A stretch of DNA of 64,000 bases, from the NCBI RefSeq assembly GCF_901709675.1, contig NC_051088.1, forward strand, positions 4,365,664 through 4,429,663, in the 5' to 3' direction. Source of the stretch: Syngnathus acus. Its lineage: Eukaryota > Chordata > Actinopteri > Syngnathiformes > Syngnathidae. Shown here in pieces: positions 52,401-62,410 of the stretch. The notes beneath the pieces were generated by a model, which was not told the origin of the DNA, made no database searches, and saw nothing but the letters and a program-made list of their open reading frames with translations. Within the stretch, counting starts at the first letter, position 1; each line of letters starts with the position of its first letter. The position numbers and the translations under genes were made by a program.

Positions 52401-55400
52401 TATTTCAGTAAAGCGCATTTTGTTTTTCTTATAACGATACATCAGTAGAAATGGAAAATAGAAATAGAAAACAACATGAGTAAAGGAGTGGTGGGACAAC
52501 CTTCTCCGCTGGATGCGTCTTGAATGTGACTGTGGAGCACTGGGGAGACCGGGTGGAGGTGTGCAGCTTGATATGCAAGAGCAGGATTAAGCGGCAGAAT
52601 GCCCTGATAAATTCCCAGATGCTGCGTGCGGTTGTGTGAGTGGAAAGAGCCGATTAACTAACTGCATAGCGACCGTCTCGTAAACATATGGCACACGCAT
52701 ATGTTGTGAGAACCATCGCCACACCGCACGCACACACGAGGTAAACTAACCACAACAAAATACATAAATAAAGTGTACCAACGCAGGAGCATGCAAACAA
52801 AATAAAAATAACACAAAAAAAGATATAATAAAAAATAATCTACTCAACAGCCTTTAGCATACACGTCAGAGATATTAAAGATTAAAAAGATTAAAGTCCC
52901 AAGGATCGTCACACACACAACTGGATGTGGTGAATTTGTCCTCTGCATTTAACCCATCCCCGTGTGATTTTAATCCATCCCCTGGGGGAGAGGGGAGCAG
53001 TGAGCAGCAGCGGTGCCGCGCTCGGGAATCAGTTGGTGATCTAACCCCCCAATTCCAACCCTTAATGCTGAGTGCCAAGCAGGGAGGCAATGGGTCCCAT
53101 TTTATAGTCTTTGGTATGACCCGGCCGGGGTTTTGAACCCACAACCTTCCAGTCTCAGGGCGGACACTCTACCACTAGGCCACTGAGCTGGTTAAATTCA
53201 CATATCAGAAACAAAATCTAATAATTCAGAACAAATCCTGGCCTGGGAATGTAACTGGTACCGGAGTCAGCACGTCAATGCATGGCTTGGTGTAAAGTGG
53301 TCGTCCCCCCAACCTCGTGGTTGGGAGTTCGATCCCCAGCCATTGTGGACCATGTCAAAGTGTCCTTGAGCAAGACACTGAACTCCTTGATGGTGGCCAT
53401 CAGTAGGCGAATGAGGAAGCAGTGAAGGGCTTTGAGTACCGACGGTAAAAAAGCTCCAAACGAGTACAACCCATTTATCATTTAAAGGGGCACTTGACAA
53501 CTTCTCAGTTTTTTGTTGATTACGGCAACGCCATAGAGACAAATGCGGCAGTGTTTTGCCTGAAGGCGACCACATTTGCTGGTCTGCAGTTGGACTGAAT
53601 TACATTCCTGTTTCAAGTGGCTCTGTGAAGGATGACTAGTGACAAAGTGATGAATCTAATTGTGTCCAAAATATATCATAATAAAATATTGAAATGGCAA
53701 CCCGTCCATGGTGTCCCCCGCCTACTGCCCAAAGTCAGCTGGGATAGGCACCAGCATGCCAGCGACCCTCATGAAGATAAGCGGTTCAATTAAATGTTGA
53801 ATGTTTGACCCATTCATATATCCAACAACAGGATCACGCAATTGTACCACTTTCCACACAGGACACTTTATGAATCATTTATACTGTAGGTTGTGTTGTG
53901 ACTAAGTGGAAGAAATAGCGACTATGTTTCTGTGTACTAGTGTTAATTATATGATTTTCTTTTCGGATACGTTGGAATCAACGAGTCAAACTGACTCAGG
54001 AACCTGTTGCTGTTCACGTGAAACCACCTAAAACTCATTAAGTTAGAAGCTTTCTTATCGACCGAGTGTGTGAGGCCTTTTTTGAATATACCTAAATGGA
54101 CTAAATTAATTCGTGGTACACCATGTACTAAACATTCCATTAAAAAATACATAGAAAAAACTCTAAATGAACCATAGCAGGATAGTAAAAGGAAGTACAA
54201 ATAGGAGCGCTACGGAAACCAAGCTAAACGAGTCATTCAAAGAAGAAAACACTGGGCCCCATGACTGAGCCATTAGGAAATGCTGCAGGCAAATTCAATC
54301 TTTTCTGATGTGCGGGAACAAAAAACTTGCACATCACACAGTGCAAAACATTCTCGCTCTCTTCCTATCATCTGATGGGGGGAAAAAATGACTTTCATGT
54401 GATCCCTGGCAGACTTACAAACACAAATCAATCAAAGTGTTGCATCTCAGACAAAATCACTAACAAATGCTACAGATTAGTTCCTAAATTAATAGCAGTA
54501 GTATTTAAGAAAGCATATGTTGAAAGTTTGAAATTATTAGGTCAGCATATGCAATTCATAAAATGAATGAATGGATGAATCGGTCTTGTTGGTAGGTTTG
54601 AGGAGCTGGGGCAAAATTTGTGAGAAAATATCATTTTCTTCAACACACTGTCATAAGCACAGGCCTGTATTGACTTGGTTAACAAAACACTGCTCATATG
54701 CAAAGGGCACTGTTGAGAACCCCCCCCCCCCCCACACACACACACACACACACACACATTTTGACCTCAGAGACAAATCAATATCTCCGTCCTATCCCAT
54801 CGCAATCAACGTCAAACTATTCGATAACAGGCAAGAACAAGACTTCTGTCAGGGATGTAGTATTCGACCCAAGAGACAAAATACGTCAACACTTTGTTCA
54901 TACAAGGTTGTGTAAGAGAAAGCCTAACTGTAGAGTGCTTAAATTTACTTGACCAAATGTCAAACAGGCCGTGTTCTGGCTGATATTCACTCACTGATAA
55001 AACTTCAAGTACTCTAAACTAGGAACAAGTTTGAACAGAATCTGACTAAAACACATGTGTGTTATGCTCAGAGGACAGACAACTATGAATTCAATTCTTG
55101 GTCCTTACCACTCGCAATACAGAGGGGTCCATTGTATCAGATAATCAAATGTTGGGGAAAATCTGATATTGAAAAGTATAAATACCGGAAAGTAAAATGA
55201 AACAACAGGAGACCTCATGAATCATATCAAGCTGAAGTCTTAAGTTTTGCTATTTATTATTGGCACAACAAACAAGCTGACAGGTACAAAAAAGGCAAAT
55301 GTGGACCTGGAGCTGGACTATGTCAACTATTATATACTAACTATAGGAAAAATCTAGGGCAAACATGTCACCTCATTAAATTGAGCACAGGCCATCCAGC

Positions 55401-56883
55401 TGACATTCAGACAGTGCCCGCAGCAGTTTGGAGTGTTACGGTGAACTGATGCAGAAGAGTGCATTCTACAGGGGGAACTTTGGCCAGTACATTTGGATAC
55501 ACAGAACACTTGGAATCAGATCATCAAGCGTTTATGTACAAGCAGCGGCCTTGAGTTAAATCTGATACACTACACAGAAACAGCCACACAGTCTTGTGAT
55601 AATGGTGACGTTGGACCAATTCCTGATAAATGTCCCATCTTAATGCAATAATCATAATTTTTATCACAACACTGTTTACATCTGAAAATATATATTTAAA
55701 AATAATGCAATGCAAACGACCTTGTGTGGAAGACCACAAGTTGTGTGACTCGAATGTATATAATCAGTTGTCATTGTGTTGGCGGTAAACAACTGCCTGA
55801 GTGCATTGACTGCACGGAATGAAATACAAACACAGAAATGAACTACATTCCCCATTTGGTTGAAAAACAACTAACTTTGCCTTTACTCCACCAGAAGCTG
55901 TCGATAAATTGGTTTAATTTTTAATGAATTCTATTCACCGCAAATGTACCGCCAGTGCTTACGCAGCAGTTTGTTTTTTTATTTACTACGTCTGTTTTTT
56001 TTTTTAATCCTGACATTTTGTAGGGACGTGTTTGTGTAATCCTGCTGACTAATAAACAGTGATGATTAGCTTTACCGGCAGAAGTAAATAGAGCATTCAT
56101 TCGTACAGAAAAGGATCTAAGTTCCACATTTAACTGAGTTAATCAGGGGAGGCTTGTCGGACAGCACAATGAAATGAAAGGTGATGAATGATCCTGGAGA
56201 AGGGGAAGAGGGGGTTAACACAACACTACGGCTGAGAATGCGCTGTCTCATAACGCTCAAACGAGTGGCTCAGGTCATGTTTGTTGTTCATGTAGCAATG
56301 TGTGCACAGGTCATAGTCAAAGCACACTTTGCACTTCCATCGCATTCCCATGATGCCATGCTTCTTGCAGCTGTCGCAGATGAGGTTTGAGTGACGCACC
56401 CCTGCGCGGGATGGAAGAGTAAATTAGACAGAATAAGGTGATCGATGCACAGACAGACAAGTCACACTGCTCTGCTATTCCTCCTCTTGCGGTTCGTTAA
56501 TTCAAGGGCAATTTGTCAGAGAGGAATTGAGTAAATTATAGTCATGAAGTGGGGGGCTCATTTAGAAAGGCCAACTTTTTGTTGTCTCATGCACACTAAC
56601 AATACAATGTGCATGACAACGATCAGTCGCTATATAATGGAAGATAGTCGACCGCACTTACCAATTTGAGCATTGTCGTAGAGCAGCAAGTCGTAAGCAG
56701 ACTGGTAACCAGTGCGGTAGTTGTCCTTGTGCCGCTGTCCCACTGAACGACCACCGTCTTGTCTGGGGTGGTGGTACTGCCTTGCCGCCCAATCTCCACC
56801 ACGGTCCCGACGTGGCCCTCGCCATCATCCTGGTTTCCCCATTTCCAGTCCGTGCCACGGACGACCCGCATGCCCACCTCCAT
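33059..56883 (-). CDS. mib2: mib2, mind bomb E3 ubiquitin ligase 2 (18 coding exons, one frameshift)
   Basis: Spliced gene read from 56883 down to a TGA at 33059-33061. The 18 coding exons have compatible phases and would give about 962 residues once a one-base loss in exon 1 is allowed for, close to human MIB2. Domains in order: MIB/HERC2 domain 1 (about 1-70), ZZ zinc finger (about 80-128), MIB/HERC2 domain 2 (about 145-222), two MIB repeat (REP) segments (about 233-390), ankyrin repeats (about 410-785), RING 1 (about 838-875) and a C-terminal C3HC4 RING 2 (about 917-952). The protein ends in IQLFV, like MIB2 (IQIFV) and unlike MIB1 (ILLY). MIB proteins ubiquitinate Delta/Jagged ligands in signal-sending cells and so promote Notch signalling. 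The ATG at 56883 has a good context (AGCATGG), but the frame stays open upstream to a splice acceptor at 57048, so a longer N-terminus is possible. Confidence 0.95.
33954..34019 (-). CDS. mib2: mib2 exon 17 (second half of RING 1)
   Basis: This 66-nt exon (acceptor TTGAACAG, donor GTAAGA) encodes [20 protein letters not shown] and completes the zinc ligands of RING 1. Confidence 0.92.
34901..35094 (-). CDS. mib2: mib2 exon 16 (first half of RING 1)
   Basis: Acceptor CGTCTCTCAG, donor GTGAGT. It encodes [11 protein letters not shown] and [20 protein letters not shown], which gives the first Cys pair and the Cys-His of RING 1. Confidence 0.93.
35185..35363 (-). CDS. mib2: mib2 exon 15 (last ankyrin repeat)
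   Basis: Acceptor GTGCTCACAG, donor GTGCTT. It encodes [20 protein letters not shown] followed by [20 protein letters not shown]. Confidence 0.93.
37792..38061 (-). CDS. mib2: mib2 exon 14 (ankyrin repeats plus Ser-rich loop)
   Basis: Acceptor TATCCCCACAG, donor GTAAAT. It encodes [20 protein letters not shown] and [17 protein letters not shown], then a low-complexity [14 protein letters not shown] segment that interrupts the ankyrin stack where mammalian MIB2 is also divergent. Confidence 0.93.
38143..38269 (-). CDS. mib2: mib2 exon 13 (ankyrin repeats)
   Basis: Acceptor GCCTTGGCAG, donor GTGAGT. It encodes [18 protein letters not shown] and [20 protein letters not shown], nearly identical to human MIB2. 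A LINE fragment begins about 75 bp upstream of the acceptor. Confidence 0.94.
38345..39290 (+). mobile_element. 5'-truncated non-LTR retrotransposon (LINE), reverse transcriptase C-terminus
   Basis: In two plus-strand frames it encodes the C-terminal part of a jockey/Rex-like reverse transcriptase: [71 protein letters not shown]. One frame change falls within an A-run near 38524-38533, so the copy is dead. It is followed by a 3' UTR containing an (AT)n tract and an A-rich tail at about 39260-39288. It lies in mib2 intron 12, antisense to the gene. Confidence 0.85.
38947..38996. repeat. (AT)n microsatellite in the LINE 3' region
   Basis: About 25 AT units in the 3' untranslated part of the LINE fragment. 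Confidence 0.9.
40213..40343. mobile_element. hAT-type MITE, 131 bp, in mib2 intron 12
   Basis: Perfect 13-bp terminal inverted repeats (CAGGGGTCTCAAA ... TTTGAGACCCCTG) and a perfect 8-bp target duplication CATTAAAT at 40205-40212 and 40344-40351. The 8-bp duplication and CAGGGG-type ends are diagnostic of hAT. It is too short to encode a transposase. Confidence 0.92.
43310..43464 (-). CDS. mib2: mib2 exon 12 (ankyrin repeats)
   Basis: Acceptor TACCCCCTCAG, donor GTGAGT. It encodes [28 protein letters not shown] and [13 protein letters not shown]. It is followed by a 5-kb intron carrying a LINE fragment and a hAT MITE. Confidence 0.93.
44183..44339 (-). CDS. mib2: mib2 exon 11 (ankyrin repeats)
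   Basis: Acceptor TTTTTCCAG, donor GTGAGA. It encodes [20 protein letters not shown] and a repeat ending HSADVNLQ. Confidence 0.93.
44623..44771 (-). CDS. mib2: mib2 exon 10 (ankyrin repeats)
   Basis: Acceptor GCTCCTGGCAG, donor GTGAGG. It encodes [20 protein letters not shown] and [14 protein letters not shown], classical ankyrin repeat motifs. Confidence 0.93.
46275..46408 (-). CDS. mib2: mib2 exon 9 (linker to ankyrin region)
   Basis: Acceptor CCACTTCTCAG, donor GTGAGC. It encodes [20 protein letters not shown], the helical start of the ankyrin stack. Confidence 0.92.
46925..47087 (-). CDS. mib2: mib2 exon 8 (second REP segment and linker)
   Basis: Acceptor TTTCCGCCAG, donor GTAAGG. It encodes [20 protein letters not shown] and WTFNPACL, then a variable linker ending ENPNESGS. 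Confidence 0.92.
47250..47354 (-). CDS. mib2: mib2 exon 7 (second REP segment)
   Basis: Acceptor TCTCCTAG, donor GTACGC. It encodes [20 protein letters not shown] and GHGEWTDSM, aligned with the second MIB repeat of human MIB2. Confidence 0.92.
47429..47536 (-). CDS. mib2: mib2 exon 6 (REP region)
   Basis: Acceptor TTTGCAG, donor GTACCT. It encodes [17 protein letters not shown] and [11 protein letters not shown]. Both ends are phase 0. Confidence 0.93.
48151..48293 (-). CDS. mib2: mib2 exon 5 (first REP segment)
   Basis: Acceptor GTCCATCCAG, donor GTATCT. It encodes [20 protein letters not shown] and [14 protein letters not shown], the first MIB repeat region, which in MIB proteins contacts Notch ligand tails. 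Confidence 0.93.
48471..48665 (-). CDS. mib2: mib2 exon 4 (rest of MIB/HERC2 domain 2)
   Basis: The acceptor after a GTGTGTGTAG tract and donor GTAAGA keep phase 1 at both ends. It encodes [20 protein letters not shown] and [11 protein letters not shown], very close to human MIB2. Confidence 0.93.
49568..49674 (-). CDS. mib2: mib2 exon 3 (start of MIB/HERC2 domain 2)
   Basis: Acceptor TCTCACAG, donor GTGAGT. It encodes [20 protein letters not shown] followed by WDWGNQD, the opening of the second MIB/HERC2 domain. A 6.5-kb intron full of SINE fragments separates it from exon 2. Confidence 0.93.
51790..51850 (+). repeat. SINE body fragment
   Basis: Contains GGTGCCCTTGAGCAAGACACTGAACCC, shared with the fuller SINE at 53270-53480 (GTGTCCTTGAGCAAGACACTGAACTCC). 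Confidence 0.65.
52875..53189 (-). mobile_element. tRNA-derived SINE, near full length
   Basis: Read on the minus strand it begins AGCTCAGTGGCCTAGTGGTA, with a Pol III A-box-like segment (TAGTGGTAGAGTGTCC, 53177-53162) and a B-box (GGTTCAAAACC, 53139-53129). A unique body follows, then a short tandem tail (TTTAATC units, about 52875-52895). Confidence 0.85.
53270..53480 (+). mobile_element. second tRNA-derived SINE
   Basis: Plus-strand head with B-box GAGTTCGATCC at 53325-53335, then the body word TGTCCTTGAGCAAGACACTG common to many fish SINEs. It is a different family from the neighbour at 52875-53189 and opposite in orientation. Confidence 0.75.
53700..53790 (+). repeat. tail fragment of the CCATCCATTTTC-type repeat
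   Basis: Contains GTGTCCCCCGCCTACTGCCC, AGCTGGGATAGGCACCAGC and GAAGATAAGCGGTTCAA in the order seen, inverted, in the copies at 61924-62410. Confidence 0.75.
54720..54758. repeat. C-run followed by (CA)n microsatellite
   Basis: About 14 C, then about 13 CA units, on the plus strand. Confidence 0.92.
56230..56401 (-). CDS. mib2: mib2 exon 2 (ZZ zinc finger)
   Basis: Acceptor CGCGCAG, donor GTAGTG. It encodes the ZZ-type finger: ICDSCKK, WKCKVC and YDLCTHCYM supply the Cys pairs and [11 protein letters not shown] supplies the His ligands. The last codon (Pro) is split with exon 3. Confidence 0.93.
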
Positions 56884-57047
56884 GCTGCCTCTACCAGCGC
56901 CCGGCGGCTTCGGGGCTGTGCTCAATGGCTGACGCCTGGCAGCACTGTCGCTACTGCTGCGCCTCCTGGCCTTCCCACTGGCCCGCACTGATGATAGTGC
57001 TGGCAGGGATGGTACCAGAGGAGGTTCCAGCAGTAGATCAGGGGCGA
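56662..57047 (-). CDS. mib2: mib2 coding exon 1 (MIB/HERC2 domain 1; contains frameshift)
   Basis: Acceptor TTTCTTTCAG precedes 57047 and donor GTAAGT follows 56662. The likely ATG is at 56883, and the sequence from 57047 to 56884 is open in frame but may be 5' UTR. The exon encodes [16 protein letters not shown] and [10 protein letters not shown], the hallmarks of the first MIB/HERC2 domain. After GTR the original frame becomes non-homologous, while the +1 frame gives [19 protein letters not shown], matching MIB2. A single A is missing around 56720-56722. Adding one base also restores the phase 1 ending that exon 2 requires. Confidence 0.9.
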
Positions 57048-57920
57048 CTGAAAGAAAGAAATGCATCGTTTAGCACCGACTTTCCAAATCCATAGGGCTC
57101 CACACCCACTGCTTCTTAAGCTTGATGTGTTGTCTGACTACACAGCTGACAGTCACTGAGGGAGGAACATTCATTCATTTGAATTTCAGTGACTTTGTCT
57201 TGGTGGGTTGTATTATTCAAGGCAAGTAATTGCTGACTTCTGGAAAAAGGAGGTGCTTGACTACTGCTGCGTCTTACTAATCACAACAATCTCAGCACAC
57301 TCACACAAGCTCTTCATCAAGACAAAAACAATCCAAACAGAAAGCCCGTTGGCATACTGTTCTGCACAAAAATATATTATATATTTTTGTGAAAAAAAAC
57401 AGGCTCCCACATGGTCCTGAAATTAACCGGCATGAACAAGTTGTAACCGTACAGCATTTCTGGCTGATATTTATAGACCACAAAGAACTTGATGACTTGA
57501 TTTATTTGGAACGATGTCAAGAGGAAAGCGGTTGCAGTTATGGGAAAACCAAAGTTGAACTACTTGGAAGCTTATCTGAGATACGTCAGGCGACGATCCA
57601 CGAGATGTATTAGTCTCAAAGCGTGCAGTACGTCACGCTATCTTTTGAGTCTGACAGAGTGATTTGATTAAAACCCACCCACCCTTCAAACACAAAGGAT
57701 GGAAATGGGAAGTATTGCAATCGTCCACATAAAAAGTTAAAAATGCTGAGACTGGCACGGACAAATAAAAGCCACACTATATTCAAGCATAAACTCCCAC
57801 ACAAATTCCACAGTGATGCCTCTTCATCATCATCTTCATCTCAAGAACAAATAGATAACATCAGAAAAAAATATCATTTAGATGGACCTAACGATTATTT
57901 TATTAATCAATTTAGCTGTT

Positions 57921-58010
57921 GAGGGCACTGGTTAGCATGTCCGCCTGCATAGTAGAGGTGTAGGATTCACTTGGCTTTGGCCTTTCTGTGTGAAGTTTGC
58001 ATTATTTGTG
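57921..58010 (+). repeat. diverged head fragment of a tRNA-derived repeat
   Basis: CACTGGTTAGCATGTCCGCCTGCAT and TGTGAAGTTTGCA resemble the tRNA-like head and following segment of the same repeat family as 61924-62220. Confidence 0.5.
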
Positions 58011-59978
58011 TGTGTAGTTCATTATTTTCAAACTTGATGGTGCAGAATCTACACAAATGTAAATAATTGTTGTCTGAAAATACACAAGAACGTTGAGAAT
58101 TGTTGGGGGAAAAAAAATCATCTGTTTTCCCAGAAAGCATAGAAATCTGAGAATATTTAATGTTGAGAAGTTAAAATTCCAAAGATGTGGACAATTTTAA
58201 ATTAAACAAGGTTGAAACGATTCATTGATTTCACAAATAATTATTGATCTGATATTCAGTTAGTGCTTGATTAATCCTTGCAATTCTGATTTTGTCCTTT
58301 TATGAGAGCTTTGATTCCATTTCACATTTAGAAATAAGAGGTGAAGCAACTGCATGTGTCACCAGCTCCACGAATAAGAAAATAAATCTAAGAATGGGTT
58401 TCTGTTGGTTCAAGCATTTTTCTGTGTTGAAAGACTGACAATGAGCTTCAAGTAAAAAGCCCTCATATCAAGAGTTCATGGTTTCTAAAAAAAAAAGAAT
58501 CAGCAGGCTCAATTTGGCTTTCAATGTGACAGGATAACAGACAAAATAATTTCCTAGTGAGAAACAAACTCAATAAGCCCATTTCCCAGAACAATATAGT
58601 CACAAATAATAAATGTTTTTGTAGTGACGAAGCATTTTCAAAAATACTGTGAATGAGACAACGTTGAAATGCAGTCACCGTCCTATTACAGCTTTGAAGG
58701 AGTCTTAATTTAGATCAGTTGAACTCCAAAAAGATTTCTCAAAAATCTCACCACAAACATCTCATGTGAATTCCCACAAAGTTGGTTTGGTTTTTTTAAG
58801 CAGCATTTCAAGACGATTTCATGTTATGTTAAAAAGCAGCAATACACCATCAGGAGGAATGTTGACTCCTGAGGTAGTTGAACGTAGTTGCTCCTAGTGT
58901 GTGACTGATGGTTAGAAGAGGTGAGGATTAAAGATCACACACATCAACAACAGATGGGGTGACGCCTGTCGTCCATGCTGCCGCTAAGGACAACGCTAAC
59001 CTCTTCCTCACACAAAACAGGAAGACAGGTGTTGGCACAACATAAATGCACGTGGCCACAGAAACGCAGGTACTGCTTGCTACTCAAAACAATAAATGAA
59101 TAAACCGTCTTCTTCCGCACCAAACTTATTCAAGCATCACTCAGTGGCCAAATTGTTGGATCCAAACTTGACTAAAGAGGACTGATGACAATATACAGAG
59201 TTGTGTATATGATGGGGTTAGGCTTAAAGATCTTCAATGCAATCTCCAAGCCTGCATAACTTGAATACATTCATTTCTTACATTTTTAAATTCATCACAC
59301 ACCTAGTTGGAAATTACAGTGGGTTTGCTTATCATATGCAATGATCAGCGTGTCAGTGCATAGTTGTCACAGACACACAAACACGTCCCAGCTACTGTTC
59401 AAGTCAGTCAAATGTTCTTTAAGGCCGCAAGCAGAGCAGCACACGATGCGAAGATTTATGGCATATTTGTCATTCTTGACACAAGCAGGTCTGAGGAGTG
59501 AGCTGCTCCGAACGGAAAATGAATAAGCATTGCGTGCCTGTGTGAAGCATGTGGCTTTCATCCACACATTCAGGCCGTTGTTTTTATAAATCACTGGAAG
59601 TGGTGGAGTCTTGTGGCATCCACGCCACATTTAGAAGTGAAAATCTGGATACCTGTTACGTTCTTGCAATTTTCACATGGATGCAGTATCATTACAGCCA
59701 AGATTAATTTATATCAGCTGCATAATCAAAGAATAAATCTACAATTGGTCTGAATGCAAACTTAAAAAGAACTTTTAATTCTCACAGTTCATACATACAT
59801 CAATGCAGCTATGGTTATATAGACGGCTTAGATTAGATTCGATTCTTGCCGCTCAAACACAGCTTTGTTTTAGACCGGTCATCCTTGGGCAGGTTGTTGT
59901 TAATGTAAGAGTGGAGAAAGAAAATTACAAAACCTGTATGTGAATCAATACCCAGCTGATAAAGCTACACTATATACA

Positions 59979-60000
59979 ATATAATATAATATAATATAAT
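59979..60000. repeat. (ATAAT)n microsatellite
   Basis: Four to five tandem ATAAT units. Confidence 0.8.
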
Positions 60001-61923
60001 GTATAATCACTGACCACTAATGCTTTGCAATTTTCACATGACTCATCCTAACGCTGCATAAAAGTAGCAGCTGGAACTTATTGATGGAGATGGAAAAGAG
60101 GACTTTGACAAAAATCAATACAGCCATTGAGTAAATAACACATTTGAAAACATCTCTTCACGTGGGAGACAGGACCAAAGTACGAGCTTACACTTCTTAT
60201 TTCATGCTGCACCGAAATGTCCAAATACAGTACTTCAATCTTTTCCAGGTCGATAGCTGCAGCAAAAGATCTTAAAAGCAGCTTACGTTTCAGTAAATGC
60301 TATGGACCTTTGAGAAAAACATCTGAGCAATCTTGCAGAGCACAAATGATCATACTCACTCCCAATTGTCTTCAGTCCAATTTTGAACATGTCAGGCAGC
60401 TGAATTCCAGTGTGCCGTGGCAACGCCATATAGTCCAGGTAGGACAGTAGATAGGACCTTCTATGAGAGAACTGTGCAGTGTGCATCATCTCACTAAGGG
60501 TGGAGTGAACCTCTTTGGCACATGCTTATATGTGGTTTACTGTGAACCTTGCCCTTTGTTTTTGGAACATGCAGCTTTTCCTTTCCCATTTTTCCGCCCA
60601 CTGACAGACGTTACTCAAGGGACATCACAAAGCTGACTCTTATCTATAAAAGCCACGCTTGTTTAGTGAGGTAATGAATTACAAAAAAATACTGTTGACA
60701 CAAAGTCACTGTGTCCCAAGAAGTGCTTTGAATTCTAAGGGATGATGTAATGTGCCTTTTTAATCATTCCTGGTATCCAAGTCAAAATCAAGTCACATGC
60801 TGGTCCTTGTATGGTCAACTCTAATATCTACTTGAACTGAAAAACAAGTGATTAAATCATCACTGTCACTTGAACTCATCTCAGAGCTTTTCTTTTTAAG
60901 TATATAGCTACGGTCTTATCTGAAGAAGTCAAAGTTGTGTACATATTGTAATATTCGGCACGGTGGAGGTGAAGAGTGAATCTACACCATGGAAGGACAG
61001 TGCTTAGCTGCGTCAGCTAGTCGGCCACAACTCAGCTCGTAGTTGGTGCAGAGCAAGTAGCTTAGTGCCAAGCAATCCAAGGGAGGATGGGCGACTGTTC
61101 GACATGATTGTGCCATTTTTGATGTGATACAAGACTGTGTGTAAGTCTATTTGGTATGCACGCCAGGCAACGAGGTGGTGGTGATTTAAAAAAAATCTAA
61201 ATATAATTCCAGAAATAAAATATATATATTGCCTTACACACAAGAAAATGAGCCAGAAGAAGCTGAAAATTTGTCAACTTAGATGACCATTGTCAAAGCG
61301 GCTAAATACAGTGGTGAGGTGCCCCGAGACTACAAAGATGTCATTGTCCACCAAACTGCCACGCTATATTGAACTGTAACGAAAGAACAATGTTGCTAAG
61401 TGCAAACAAAACATTGCAACCGTTGGCCCCCAAAAAGGCTAAACAAAAAATAAACATTTCACTTGCATGACTACTTTGTCAACAGGATGTTAAAGGTCCG
61501 TGACAGGTCGGTACCTGTCAGCTGCCAGTTTGAAACACGGACATTTTTGCCAGGTTTCTGGCAGGGGGTATGTTCGGAATTTGTGGTAGCTGTGCAGTTG
61601 GCACAGCTGTGAGCTGTGCAACATATTTGTTTAGGCCCGCGGGAGGCTGACCAACCACTGCAAACTCAGACCGCAGGGGGCAGGGCAGGCATTAAAAAAA
61701 GATAAGGAGAGTAAATAGGTTCATTTAAATCTATCACATATGACTCAAATGGGTTTCACACCGGGGCGTCTAAATTGAACTTTTACAGCAGAGAATTAGG
61801 GGCGCACTGTGAATCGATAAGCCAATTATTTACATTTACATTCATTTGCACTAAATTACTGATAAACAGGCTGAAGTGTAGAGCAGACGTTTGTCAGCAA
61901 CAAATTATATTCAAGAATAATAC

Positions 61924-62220
61924 CCATCCATCCATTTTCCGAACTGTTTGGGCCTCACAAGGGGCGCAGGCGTGCTGGACACTATCGTACCCTAAACTGG
62001 TCGCTAGCCAATTGCATGGCACAGATAGACAACCTCACATTCACAATCACAATCGGAAGTGGTCCATCGGCCTGCCATGCATGTCTTTGGAATTTGGGAG
62101 GAATCCAGCCTACCTGGAGGAAACCCACGCAGACACGGGGGAGAACATGCAAACTCTACACAGGAAGGCTGGAGCCGGAATCGAACCCTGCATCTCTGAA
62201 CTGCGAGACAACCACCATGC
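61924..62220 (-). mobile_element. tRNA-derived teleost repeat, nearly complete
   Basis: The plus strand runs from CCATCCATCCATTTTCCGAA through GGCGCAGGCGTGCTGGA, GGGAGGAATCCAGCCTACCT and AACATGCAAACTCTACACAG to GGAATCGAACCCTGCATCTC. On the minus strand the last part is the tRNA-like head with a B-box. A chance open frame crosses it. Confidence 0.75.
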
Positions 62221-62237
62221 TGCCCTTCAAAGAATGA

Positions 62238-62410
62238 TCCATCCATCCATCCATCCATTTTCTGTACCGCTTTGTCCCCACGGGGGTCGCAGGCGTGCTG
62301 GAGCCTATCCCAGCCGTCATCGGGCAGTAGGCAGAGGACAACCCTGAACTGGTTGCCAGCCAATCGCAGGGCACACAAAGATGAACAACCATTCGCACTC
62401 GCACTCACAC
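62238..62410 (-). mobile_element. second partial copy of the same repeat, adjacent
   Basis: Starts with five ATCC units and CATTTTCTGTACCGC, then GGAGCCTATCCCAGC and CCAGCCAATCGCAGG, ending after CACTCACACCTAG. It has the tail half only and follows the 61924 copy by about 18 bp. Confidence 0.8.

Larger units (their letters stand above)
49675..56229. other. mib2 intron 2 (6.5 kb), SINE-rich
   Basis: No exon was found inside. It holds SINE copies or fragments at about 51790-51850, 52875-53189, 53270-53480 and 53700-53790, and a (CA)n tract at 54733. Confidence 0.7.
57048..61923. other. upstream of mib2 coding exons, no further exon recognised
   Basis: The acceptor at 57048 shows that at least one more mib2 exon lies upstream, but none could be recognised by sequence, as expected for a non-coding exon. 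Only short repeats were seen. Confidence 0.45.

Noticed and set aside
52875-53480. tRNA genes
   Set aside because: The A/B boxes belong to SINE heads with long unrelated bodies; no complete cloverleaf with acceptor stem is evident.
33059-56883. Assignment as mib1
   Set aside because: MIB1 ends in ILLY with a CPVCLD-type RING; this protein has CPICIDNQ and ends IQLFV, and has two RINGs, as MIB2 does.
58930-59010. Possible upstream mib2 start exon (ATG followed by DDRRHP on the minus strand)
   Set aside because: A stop follows after about ten codons and no donor gives a phase matching the exon at 57047.
61775-62347. 190-codon plus-strand open frame
   Set aside because: It runs through the antisense of two tRNA-derived repeats and carries no known domain.
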